From contig CAUQXI010000010.1 in the NCBI GenBank assembly GCA_963522145.1, positions 52,203 through 116,202 on the forward strand: DNA of 64,000 nt, written 5' to 3'. The notes beneath the pieces are model-generated. The model saw only the letters and a program-made list of their open reading frames with translations, searched no databases and had not been told where the DNA came from. The position numbers and the translations under genes were made by a program. The DNA is from Mesorhizobium_B sp963522145. Lineage in GTDB: Bacteria; Pseudomonadota; Alphaproteobacteria; Rhizobiales; Rhizobiaceae. Positions 19,442 through 27,235 of the stretch are shown here, piece after piece; position 1 is the stretch's first letter, and each line of letters opens with the position of its first letter.

Positions 19442-20899
19442 ATGCCTCACGCATCCCGTTCCCGGCGTCCGCTCGTGGTCGCCGCCATCATGCTCGCCAT
19501 CTTCATGGTGGCGATCGAGGCGACCATCGTCGCGACGGCGCTGCCCAAGATCGTCGGCGAGCTCGGCGGCTTCGAGCGCTACACCTGGGTCTTTGCCGCC
19601 TTTCTTCTCGCCCAGACCACCACCACGGTGATCTATGGCAAGCTCGCCGACCTGTTCGGCCGCCGGCCCGTGATCGTGGCCGGTATCGGTATCTTCCTCG
19701 TCGGCTCGGTTCTGTGCGGGCTGGCGACCTCCATGACGGCGTTGATCGGCTTCCGCCTGCTTCAGGGGCTGGGGGCAGGGGCGATCCAGCCCGTCGCCAT
19801 GACGATCGTGGGCGATCTTTATCCCATGGAAGAACGCGGCAAGGTTCAGGGATTGATTGCCAGCGTGTGGGCCTTTTCCGCCGTGATCGGCCCGCTCGCT
19901 GGCGGTCTCATCGTGGATAGCCTGTCCTGGGCCTGGATATTCTGGATCAACATCCCGATCGGCCTGCTCACGGTCGCGGGCTTCACCTTGTTCCTGCGCG
20001 AGAATGTGGAGCGCCGAAGCCACGCGATCGACTATGCCGGCGCCATTCTCTTCTCGTTCGCCATGGTGGCGCTGATCGTGGCCCTGACCGAGATCAGCGC
20101 CGCGCCCCGCATCGCTGCGATCGCGGCCGTCTTGGCGCTCGTTTTCTTCTTGCTCTTCATCCGGCAGGAGCGCCGCGCGCCGGAGCCGATGGTGTCTTTC
20201 GGCCTCTGGACGAGACCGCTGGTCGCGAGTGCCAACACCGCCACCCTTCTGGCCAGCATGGGGCTGATCGGCCTCACCACCATCCTGCCGCTTTATGTCC
20301 AGGGGGTGCTCGGCCGCTCTCCTCTGGTCGCGGGATTTACGCTGACGGCGCTGGCGGTCGGCTGGCCGCTTTCCGCAACCCTGTCGACGCGGTTCTTCCA
20401 ACGCATCGGCTTGCGCAACACGCTGCGGCTCGGCGGCGTGATCCTGCCGGTCGGCGCATCCGTGCTCCTGTTTCTGTCCGCCAACAGTCATCCAGCGATG
20501 GCAGGAGCAGGCTCCTTCGTGATGGGATTTGGCATGGGGCTGCTCAGCATCACCTCCATCATCCTGATCCAGGATAGCGTGGACTGGAACATGCGCGGCG
20601 CGGCAACCGCCTCGAACGTCTTTGCCCGCTCGCTCGGCAACACGCTGGGAGCAAGCGTGCTGGGCGCGCTGCTCAATCTTGGGATCGCCCGTTACGGTGC
20701 GAGCGAAGCGCCGCGGATATGGTCGGCGCTCGAAACGCCGGATGGGCTCGCTCGGGCGGCCGGTGATCCGCTGCTGGAACGCGTGCTCGACGCTTCCTTG
20801 CACCTTTCCTTCTGGGGCATTTTCGCTCTGGCTGTGCTCGCCTTTGTCGCCGCCTGGGCCGTTCCCGTCCGGTCAGAGCCGAAACTCGCCCCAGCCTGA
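19442..20899 (+). CDS. MFS transporter of the DHA2 (14-helix) drug exporter family
   Basis: A 485-residue inner-membrane protein. The DHA2 motif A segment GKLADLFGRR is at about 62-71 and motif C (SAVIGPLAGG) follows about 80 residues later. About fourteen hydrophobic helices are visible. Relatives export drugs, dyes or metabolites by proton antiport. The ribosome binding site is weak. It follows the AttH-like gene by 120 bases and could be an independent gene. No regulator is adjacent, so the substrate is unknown. Confidence 0.88.
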   Translation: MPHASRSRRPLVVAAIMLAIFMVAIEATIVATALPKIVGELGGFERYTWVFAAFLLAQTTTTVIYGKLADLFGRRPVIVAGIGIFLVGSVLCGLATSMTALIGFRLLQGLGAGAIQPVAMTIVGDLYPMEERGKVQGLIASVWAFSAVIGPLAGGLIVDSLSWAWIFWINIPIGLLTVAGFTLFLRENVERRSHAIDYAGAILFSFAMVALIVALTEISAAPRIAAIAAVLALVFFLLFIRQERRAPEPMVSFGLWTRPLVASANTATLLASMGLIGLTTILPLYVQGVLGRSPLVAGFTLTALAVGWPLSATLSTRFFQRIGLRNTLRLGGVILPVGASVLLFLSANSHPAMAGAGSFVMGFGMGLLSITSIILIQDSVDWNMRGAATASNVFARSLGNTLGASVLGALLNLGIARYGASEAPRIWSALETPDGLARAAGDPLLERVLDASLHLSFWGIFALAVLAFVAAWAVPVRSEPKLAPA

Positions 20900-20908
20900 C
20901 TGAAGTCG

Positions 20909-20925
20909 CGCCTCAGCCGGAGGCG
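20909..20925. terminator. Short hairpin between convergent MFS and methyltransferase genes
   Basis: CGCCTC and GAGGCG form a six-base stem with a five-base loop in the 39-base gap between two convergent genes. No T-run follows. It is plausible as a weak bidirectional terminator. Confidence 0.35.
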
Positions 20926-20938
20926 GCATCCTGCTGCA

Positions 20939-22150
20939 CTATTGGCGGAGCGGCGAAGTTTCCTCAGGCTCGATCGTATAGAACCGGAATCCCGCGCCGC
21001 CGCCATTCCACGCAGCCTCCTCCGAAACGCCGCCGGGGTCGGTTCCCGCGATCACCTTGCACAGGCGCGGAACGATATGGGTGCGGCACTGCGCGCCCGA
21101 TTCCACCATGATCCAGCGGCGATCGGTCTTCTGCGCCACGGCACCCGTGGTGCCCGACCCGGCGAAGCAGTCCAGCACGAGGTCGCCCGGACGCGTGGCG
21201 ATGTCGAGCACCCGCTTGAGGAGCCGCTCGGGCTTCGGCGTGTCGAAGGCTTGGGCATGTCCGAACAAGGCATTGCTTTCCCGCTTTGCCTGCTGGTTGT
21301 GTCCGACGTCACCCTTGTCCCACCAGGTCCATGCGGCGATGCCTTCGCGCTCGGCAAGGAAGCTCTTCACGCGCGGACGACCATGGCGCTTGGCGCCGAA
21401 CCAGATGCGGTTGTCGGCAAGAAGCCGCTCGAAGCTCGCCTGTGTGCCGCCCCAGCACCGCCCCGGCGGTGGCTCCTGAACTGTGCCATCGGGCATCGTG
21501 ATCGGATACATCTGATTGGCGCGCCAGCCTTGCGCGGTGAAGTCCGCCGGCATCCACGGCCCGCGCGGATCATTGTCCCAGTTGCGGTAGGCTCGTGCCT
21601 GAGCGAGCGAAAGCGGCAGCGGGTTGAGCGAAAGGCGGCTTGCGTCGCGGGCATAGACCAGAAGATCGTCATGCGCGGTACCGAGCGCCACTCGCGCATC
21701 GGGCGAGGTGCGCTTCTGCCAGACCACATTGGCAACGAAGTTCTCGCGCCCGAAGAGCTCGTCGCAAAGAACCTTGAGATAATGGCTTTCCCGGCTGTCG
21801 ATCGCGATCCACAGCGATCCTGTCCGCGCGAGCAGGGAGCGGATCCATTCCAGACGGTCACGCATGAAGCTCAGCCAGAGCGCGTGATCCTGCTCGTCGA
21901 GGAAATGCGTGAATGTGCTGCCGCTATTATAGGGTGGATCGATGAAGCAGCATTGCGCCTGCCCGCGGAACTCGGCGTCCAGCGCCTGAAGTACGGGGAG
22001 GTTGTCGCCCTCCACGAGACGGTTGCTCCAGCCTTCGCCAGCTTCCGTGCCCAACGCCGCATCCTCGACCAGGGACCAGCATGCTGGCGCCGGCCGGTGC
22101 TCCTTGCCAGTCCACGTCAACTCTGGTCTGGCAGCGGAGCGACGGGACAA
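20939..22150 (-). CDS. Orphan site-specific DNA (adenine-N6) methyltransferase, beta class
   Basis: A 403-residue protein with catalytic motif IV DPPY at residue 71 and the S-adenosylmethionine motif FAGSG at about 329. This order (IV before I) defines beta-class N6-adenine or N4-cytosine methyltransferases such as type III Mod subunits. The HALWLSFMRDRLEWIRSLL segment is typical of Mod-like enzymes. The only upstream start is TTG at 22150, just after a stop. No restriction subunit or helicase is nearby, so it is an orphan or regulatory methyltransferase, or the last remnant of a system. Its recognition sequence cannot be predicted by eye. Confidence 0.85.
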   Translation of the reverse strand: MSRRSAARPELTWTGKEHRPAPACWSLVEDAALGTEAGEGWSNRLVEGDNLPVLQALDAEFRGQAQCCFIDPPYNSGSTFTHFLDEQDHALWLSFMRDRLEWIRSLLARTGSLWIAIDSRESHYLKVLCDELFGRENFVANVVWQKRTSPDARVALGTAHDDLLVYARDASRLSLNPLPLSLAQARAYRNWDNDPRGPWMPADFTAQGWRANQMYPITMPDGTVQEPPPGRCWGGTQASFERLLADNRIWFGAKRHGRPRVKSFLAEREGIAAWTWWDKGDVGHNQQAKRESNALFGHAQAFDTPKPERLLKRVLDIATRPGDLVLDCFAGSGTTGAVAQKTDRRWIMVESGAQCRTHIVPRLCKVIAGTDPGGVSEEAAWNGGGAGFRFYTIEPEETSPLRQ

Positions 22151-22159
22151 GACGACTCA

Positions 22160-22233
22160 AGGTTGTGAATATGCAACCTGAGGTAATAAACGAGCCGGTA
22201 GGTTGTAAAGCGCTATTTTCAGCCTGAGGTTGT
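22160..22233. repeat. Three AGGTTGT repeats upstream of the methyltransferase
   Basis: AGGTTGT occurs at about 22160, 22200 and 22227 in the 119-base gap between the methyltransferase and esterase genes. The first copy also pairs with CAACCT 14 bases later, forming an inverted repeat. The cluster could be a binding site array or a transcript hairpin; no function is shown. Confidence 0.35.
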
Positions 22234-22269
22234 TTTTGGCGCCTTTCATGAACCGGAAATTGCCGAACG

Positions 22270-23142
22270 TCAGTAGCGCTCGAAGAATGTGGAAACATCG
22301 TCCAGAACCGGCGCATTGTTGCGCAGCGGCCGGGCAATCGCGAGCAGCGTTCCGGTGTGGTCGATGCCGGGATAGTATTTTTCCTCGACGGCATGCCCGC
22401 TGGCGCGCAGGGCGGCCGCCAGCTTCTTCGAGTTGCGTGGATAAACGAAGTCGTCGTCCAGCCCATGCAGAAGAAGCATCGGCGGCGTAGTTGTGGAGGT
22501 CCTGGCGCGGTTGATCGGCTGGGTCGCAGGCAGATCGCGCACGCCCTTGAAGGCCTCCCGCGTTTCCGGCCCGTCGAGCGGCAGGAAGTCATAAGGTCCC
22601 GACAGCGCTGCCACGGCGCGGATTGCGCCGGGCGACAGGCCCTCGGCCCGCAGGAACTCGGGCGCAAGCGCGGTCATCACCGCATTATAGGCGCCCGCCG
22701 AATGTCCCATGAGGTAGAGCCGGGACGGGTCAGCGCCATAATCGCGCGCATGGGCATGGGCCCACGCAACCGCCTTTGCAGTATCTTGCACGAAGACGGG
22801 ATAGCGTATCTCCGGCACGAGGCGGTAGTCGAACAGGACGGCCACGAAGCCGCGTGCGGCAAGCGCCCGCCCGACAAAGGAGTAATCGTTCTTCGAGCCG
22901 CTGTTCCACGAGCCGCCATAAACGAACACGACCAGCTTGCGGTTCGTCTTCACATCGTCCGGCAGGTAGACGTCGAGCTTCTGGCGCTTGTCGGGTCCAT
23001 AGGCCGTATCCCGGGCGGCGAGGCTCGTGCCGCCGTCCTTGGGAACGAGCGCGTCGAAGGTGCCGAGCGCGCCGCAGCCTGCAAGGAGCAGCGCGAGAAG
23101 CAGGAGCGCCCCCCGCCCATATGTTCGTCCCACCCGTAGCAT
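22270..23142 (-). CDS. Lipoprotein alpha/beta hydrolase (carboxylesterase-like)
   Basis: A 290-residue hydrolase. The N-terminus has a lipobox (LLAGC, Cys23), so it should be lipid-anchored on the periplasmic side. The triad is visible: Ser148 in GHSAG, Asp at about 230 (GLDDDFV) and His262 (IDHTG). An oxyanion segment YGGSW at about 75-79 replaces the classical HGGG. It belongs to the BD-FAE/esterase-lipase group acting on short acyl or carbamate esters. The frame runs well upstream of 23142, but the signal peptide fixes the start. Confidence 0.85.
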   Translation of the reverse strand: MLRVGRTYGRGALLLLALLLAGCGALGTFDALVPKDGGTSLAARDTAYGPDKRQKLDVYLPDDVKTNRKLVVFVYGGSWNSGSKNDYSFVGRALAARGFVAVLFDYRLVPEIRYPVFVQDTAKAVAWAHAHARDYGADPSRLYLMGHSAGAYNAVMTALAPEFLRAEGLSPGAIRAVAALSGPYDFLPLDGPETREAFKGVRDLPATQPINRARTSTTTPPMLLLHGLDDDFVYPRNSKKLAAALRASGHAVEEKYYPGIDHTGTLLAIARPLRNNAPVLDDVSTFFERY

Positions 23143-23256
23143 GCGTGGCCCTTCTCGTTTTCGAATGGCGTTGTGTGGCGCGAAAACCCGCCGCGCGCAC
23201 CAACCAAGAGCATGCTTCCTCGAAGAAGTGATCGAGACGGAGCGTGCACGGGAGCG

Positions 23257-23282
23257 GGAACCTCCGTCGATGCTCGTGGGTT
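23257..23282 (+). promoter_or_regulatory. Candidate EcfG-type promoter
   Basis: GGAAC (23257-23261), 17 bases, then GGTT (23279-23282) matches the alphaproteobacterial general-stress sigma factor pattern GGAAC-N18-19-TT. It lies 31 bases upstream of the start of a 61-residue gene. By-eye prediction only. Confidence 0.45.
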
Positions 23283-23313
23283 TGGCCTCCCGCAACCTAA
23301 CCGAGAGGCGACC

Positions 23314-23499
23314 ATGAGCAGCAAGATGCCCCCCGTTCCTTCGGCCAGTCAGAGCCAAAAGGGCACCGGTGACGCGAGGGAGCCGCAGGCGGATCAATCC
23401 GAACACAATCGCCATATCGCCAACGATACTGAAAAGCAGGGCCAGCAGGGCAGTGCGACGGTGAACACCACCCATCAGGGTCACCAGCAGGATCGCTGA
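23314..23499 (+). CDS. Small hydrophilic conserved-type protein, 61 residues
   Basis: A 61-residue protein rich in Gln, Asn, Ser, Gly and charged residues with no hydrophobic core, so it is probably disordered. It ends in the polar tract NTTHQGHQQDR. From memory, short proteins with this kind of Gln/Asn-rich GQQG...NTTxQGxQQDR tail are common in Rhizobiales and are annotated as hypothetical. An ATG with GAGAGG upstream and an EcfG-like promoter support it. The upstream start region of the lipoprotein gene diverges from it. A role in general stress is inferred from the promoter only. Confidence 0.6.
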   Translation: MSSKMPPVPSASQSQKGTGDAREPQADQSEHNRHIANDTEKQGQQGSATVNTTHQGHQQDR

Positions 23500-23746
23500 G
23501 GTACGAGCACAGAAACGACGGTGAGCACATCGGAGAAAACGCCGGCGGGCATCCGGAAGACCGCCGCCGCATCGGATGAAAGCGCAAGAGCACCGCTCGA
23601 TGTGCTGAACATGCGCCGGACTAGGGTGAAGCCATTGATGCGACGCCGGCTTACCCGCCATTGCTCCCCGTCGCATTCCCCTTTAACTGTTTCGAACGAG
23701 GTGCCCGTGGATCGCGCCTTATTTGTTGAAAAGGCTGCATCAATCC

Positions 23747-24064
23747 ATGCTTCCGGCAAAGAGCATCTCAGCTGCTTTGGCGATGCTGATCGATCAAGGT
23801 GCGCCCGATGGCAGGCTGCTCCAGATCATCACCAGCGCCATCGAGGAGGCGGTAGCAACGCGCGATCCATCCAACCCCTTGCAATTGAGGAGCGATGTGC
23901 GTCGGATCACCGATCTGTTGCTCGAGCTTTACGGAGAGGATGCCTTGCCGATGGCCGAGCGCGTTGCCGAACGGCACGAGCTCTCGGCTTTTTCACGCGT
24001 TGTGATCAGCGCCGTGGCGCGGCGTAGGCGACTGGAAGAAAGGGTACGCGACAAACAAGTATGA
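23747..24064 (+). CDS. Small protein of unknown function, 105 residues
   Basis: A predicted helical, soluble protein containing the segments LIDQGAPDGRLLQIITSA and a basic C-terminus (VARRRRLEERVRDKQV). No signal peptide, membrane helix or known motif was recognised. ATG at 23747 is chosen; two tandem TTG codons at 23723 are alternatives and no strong ribosome binding site decides. It sits in a tandem of small plus-strand genes between the esterase and the protease cluster. It could be a lineage-specific gene; coding status is likely but not certain. Confidence 0.5.
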   Translation: MLPAKSISAALAMLIDQGAPDGRLLQIITSAIEEAVATRDPSNPLQLRSDVRRITDLLLELYGEDALPMAERVAERHELSAFSRVVISAVARRRRLEERVRDKQV

Positions 24065-24199
24065 AACCGACGGGAAGGAGTCCCCGTATCAGATTCCGGA
24101 ATATTTCATTTTCTTAGTTTTATAGCGACTAACCGTACGGATTCACGTTGACGCATCCAATTCGGCCTCTACCGTGAATCGAGGTTTTTGGAGGATGGT

Positions 24200-24397
24200 A
24201 TGACCAATGGGGAAGCAAAAAGGGGACAGCAGCTTCACGAGATAGAGCGCTTGCTGTCTGAAGCGTTTCAGATCGCCAAGCAGAGCAACGACATGCGTAT
24301 GCTGTCCTACCTGATCGGCATGGCATTGATCGATGTCGAGGATCAACGGAAGCTTGATGGACGCGCTGTCGGCAAGGAGGTTGCCCATACGGGCTGA
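24200..24397 (+). CDS. Small protein of unknown function, 65 residues
   Basis: A 65-residue protein with two amphipathic helices (ERLLSEAFQIAKQSND and MLSYLIGMALIDVEDQ) and no signal peptide. A GGAGG ribosome binding site lies five bases before the ATG, which is good support for translation. The pattern suggests a small helical-hairpin protein that could dimerise. No family was recognised. The following 218 bases (24398-24615) hold nothing recognisable. Confidence 0.6.
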   Translation: MTNGEAKRGQQLHEIERLLSEAFQIAKQSNDMRMLSYLIGMALIDVEDQRKLDGRAVGKEVAHTG

Positions 24398-24615
24398 TCT
24401 CTGGACAATTGTCGAAGCGTGCAGTGGGAATCTGGAAAGTAAGCGTCCCTGTTCTGTGGAATGCTGCCGGATGTCGCGCTGTCCGATGAAGTACTGTCTT
24501 AAAGGGTTAAGCGCCTGGCGCTTAAAATCCTAATAGTGCTGCGAAGGGGAAGCATGAGGCTTCCACCATGAGCCAAGATTGCGGGAGATCGATCCGACCT
24601 CCCGCGTCGGCGATC

Positions 24616-25635
24616 TCAGATCCCCGACTTGCTCTTGATCCAGCTCCGATATTTGTCGATCCTTGTATAAACGGCATAGACGTCCTTGTGGCCGCAGTCC
24701 TCGTCCTGGTCGAGCGGCCCCATGCCCCATGAAACAATGCCGAGCTGCGCGGGCTTTCCGTTCTTGCCGGTCGTGAAGAGCGGTCCGCCGCTGTCGCCGT
24801 GACAGGCGGAGCGCGCGCCGCTCGCCGTGCCCGCGCAGATCATGTTCTCGGTCAGCGGATCGGCCATGTCGGCTGCGATGACCTTGGTGCCCTCGTCGAT
24901 GCCCTTGGTGGAATAGCGCAGGCGAGGCGACCATTCCTGCAGGATCAGGCTCAAGTCGCGGGCGAAAAGCTGCTTCATGCCGGCATTGCAGGCATTGTTG
25001 CTTTGCAGCTCGATGTCGGCGCCCATCAGGCGCAGCGGGAAGGTGCCGTTCTCCATGCGCCCCCAGCCGGTAACGGTGGCCTTGCCCTTTTCAGGCGCGG
25101 CGCCCGAGGCAAGCGCGATGGTTGCAGCATTCTTGACCGGCTCCGCCAGCTTCAGGAGGCCGACATCGTTGTTGATGGCCTTCTCGTCGTAACCTTCATG
25201 CACGATGACTTCGGCAACCGCCAGGCGCTGACCTTGGTCGAGTTCGGTGGCCCCGACCAGCACTGTCAGCATGGTGGGATCGGCGGCCGCGCCGTCTTCC
25301 GACAGGCAGTGCGCGGCGGTAAGCACCCATTGCGGCGCGATCAGGCTGCCGCCGCAGAATTGCGCGCCCGGCTGGCTGCCGGGATTGTTGTCGAGCACCT
25401 GGTTGGAAAGGAGCGCCACCTGGAAGGGCCACTGCCCGTCCTTGGCTTCGGTGCCGCCGAACACGCGGTCGCCGCCGCCGGAGTTTTCCTTGTCGGCCTC
25501 GGCACGTGCCGCGATCACCGCGCTCATCGGCGACGTTTCCGCCTTGTCGCTTTCCTGCGCATTCGCCCATGTGGAAAGCACTGCCGCGCCCAAGCCGAGT
25601 GTCGCGGCGAATATCCTGAACCTGTGTGACGTCAT
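24616..25635 (-). CDS. Secreted chymotrypsin-fold serine protease (S1A) with zymogen-like pro-segment
   Basis: A 339-residue protein with a Sec signal peptide cleaved near residue 26 (ANA). A pro-segment of about 31 residues runs to Arg57, followed by the mature-type start VFGGTEAKDGQWPFQ. The triad is His109 (TAAHC), Asp157 (NNDVGLL) and Ser282 (GDSGGPL). The residue equivalent to chymotrypsin position 189 is Ser276, not Asp, with Gly in the SWG segment. This predicts chymotrypsin-like rather than trypsin-like specificity, although the activation site is Arg-Val. It diverges from a second protease gene and belongs to the protease/caspase cluster. Confidence 0.9.
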   Translation of the reverse strand: MTSHRFRIFAATLGLGAAVLSTWANAQESDKAETSPMSAVIAARAEADKENSGGGDRVFGGTEAKDGQWPFQVALLSNQVLDNNPGSQPGAQFCGGSLIAPQWVLTAAHCLSEDGAAADPTMLTVLVGATELDQGQRLAVAEVIVHEGYDEKAINNDVGLLKLAEPVKNAATIALASGAAPEKGKATVTGWGRMENGTFPLRLMGADIELQSNNACNAGMKQLFARDLSLILQEWSPRLRYSTKGIDEGTKVIAADMADPLTENMICAGTASGARSACHGDSGGPLFTTGKNGKPAQLGIVSWGMGPLDQDEDCGHKDVYAVYTRIDKYRSWIKSKSGI

Positions 25636-25950
25636 TCCTGCCTCCATGAGGCGCACAGTCGAACGGATCGCTGCCACGCATGAACCTCGCGCGGCCCTCT
25701 ACCCTTCGCGGCTCCCCAGCCCCCAAAGCCATGTGCCCCCCAATGGGACATGGACAAGCGTCTTGTCGGGATCAATCTTGAACGAATTGCGGCAGCGCGC
25801 AAGCATTCCTGCCTCAACGGAATATGCGCCTTTCAAACACCCGGCACCGAACACCAGCTCGATCACGTCCGATCACGATCTCGACATGATTGTCGCGCTG
25901 TGATGCCGGTGTTCAACCGCTTTTTATTGGGCTTGGGGGCCTGAAGCAGC
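25636..25950. other. Divergent intergenic region between two protease genes
   Basis: These 315 bases separate the oppositely oriented protease genes and must hold both promoters. A 64-codon open frame at 25750-25944 lacks a ribosome binding site and shows no protein-like pattern. No EcfG-like site, strong palindrome or RNA-like structure was seen. Confidence 0.5.
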
Positions 25951-27048
25951 ATGACGAAATTTCTTGCAGGCGCCGCACTGGGCGTCCTTCTTTCCACATC
26001 CGTTCTCGCGACGGGAGCGCTGGCGGCGGACGCCAGCGAGGGTTCGGGCGAGGCGCCGCGCGGCGGCGCGGCGCTGACCGAGGCGATGCTTGCCGCGAAG
26101 CCGATCGCGCCGCCCAAGGCAAGCGGCGACATGGCGTCCCGCGCGGCACCCATGCTGGATGAAGCGGCGGCTGTCCGTGCCTTCACGGCGGTCGGCCGCT
26201 CCAAGGACGGGGAAGAAAAGCGCATCCCGGCAGGCGAGGCCGTCAAGGATGCCGTGAAGAGCGAACTGGGTGCAGGCACTGGCAAGGCGCCTGCGGCGGA
26301 TGCAGGCGCGCCGAAATTTGGCAAGAACGCCGATCCGGTGATCGAGGCCGAGGGCGAGCAGCGCCAGGTCTTCGGTGACGACGACCGCGTGCAGATCAAG
26401 AACACCAAGACCTATCCGTTCCGGACGGTCGGCTTCCTGTTCGGCAAGGTGAAGGACGGCTACGGCACCTGCTCGGCGACGCTGATCGGTCCCTCCACCG
26501 TGCTCACTGCGGCGCATTGCCTCTACGACCATGACAGCCAGTCGTGGCTTGAAGACGTCACCTTCGTGCCGGCCATGAACGGCGAGAACGACGCGCCCTA
26601 TGGCGGCTTTGCCTATGAGACCGCCTATGTCGCGCAGGGCTATCTCGACAACTACAACGGCACCTATGATTCGGTCATTCCGTGGGATCTCGGCGTCGTC
26701 ACGCTGGCCGAGCCCGTCGGTGACAGCGTCGGATGGCTGAACTATGCCAATGTGGACGATCTGGGCGATTTCGAAGCCAACATCGTCGGCTATCCCGGCG
26801 ACAAGCCGTCGGCCACCATGTGGCGCTCGACCTGCAATGTGCGCAGCGAGATGATCGCCGAAAGCAACTTCGCCTATGACTGCGACACCGCCAACGGGTC
26901 GAGCGGTTCGTCGGTTTATGCCTATGATCCCAGCTCGCGCCAGCGCTGGATCCTCGGCGTCAACATCGCCGAGATGACCGACATGGCCAATGTCGCGCTG
27001 CGGCTCAATTCCGGCTTCGTCGAATGGGTAGACGGCATCCGGAAGTAA
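25951..27048 (+). CDS. Secreted V8/glutamyl-endopeptidase-like serine protease with long pro-region
   Basis: A 365-residue protein with a Sec signal peptide (about 1-25) and an Ala/Glu-rich pro-region of about 120 residues. The mature domain starts near Arg146-Val147 (FGDDDRVQI). The triad is His189 (TAAHC), Asp246 (PWDLGVV) and Ser318 (GSSGSS), the S1B pattern of Staphylococcus V8 protease. Cys174 and Cys190 may form a disulfide. The Arg-Val junction resembles that of the neighbouring protease, so both may be opened by the same Arg-directed enzyme. It is followed 187 bases later by the MORN gene on the same strand. Confidence 0.88.
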   Translation: MTKFLAGAALGVLLSTSVLATGALAADASEGSGEAPRGGAALTEAMLAAKPIAPPKASGDMASRAAPMLDEAAAVRAFTAVGRSKDGEEKRIPAGEAVKDAVKSELGAGTGKAPAADAGAPKFGKNADPVIEAEGEQRQVFGDDDRVQIKNTKTYPFRTVGFLFGKVKDGYGTCSATLIGPSTVLTAAHCLYDHDSQSWLEDVTFVPAMNGENDAPYGGFAYETAYVAQGYLDNYNGTYDSVIPWDLGVVTLAEPVGDSVGWLNYANVDDLGDFEANIVGYPGDKPSATMWRSTCNVRSEMIAESNFAYDCDTANGSSGSSVYAYDPSSRQRWILGVNIAEMTDMANVALRLNSGFVEWVDGIRK

Positions 27049-27235
27049 GGGCGTCGTACGCGCCACAAGGCGCAATAGCGCCCGGGCGGGTGGCGGAGAT
27101 CATCCCGCCGCCGGCTTGTTCATCACCGGCCTGATCGGGCTACCCTCCGTTGCGTCATGCCCGCCGGCCTGCTTTATTGACGGCCGACGGCGCGTGAGCG
27201 GGGGCTTCCGCCGTTCGGCTGAGGGGGAATGGGCG

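Noticed and set aside
24061..24187. EcfG-like promoter before the 65-residue gene
   Set aside because: The only candidate reads GGAAT with 14 bases to GTT, outside the accepted pattern.
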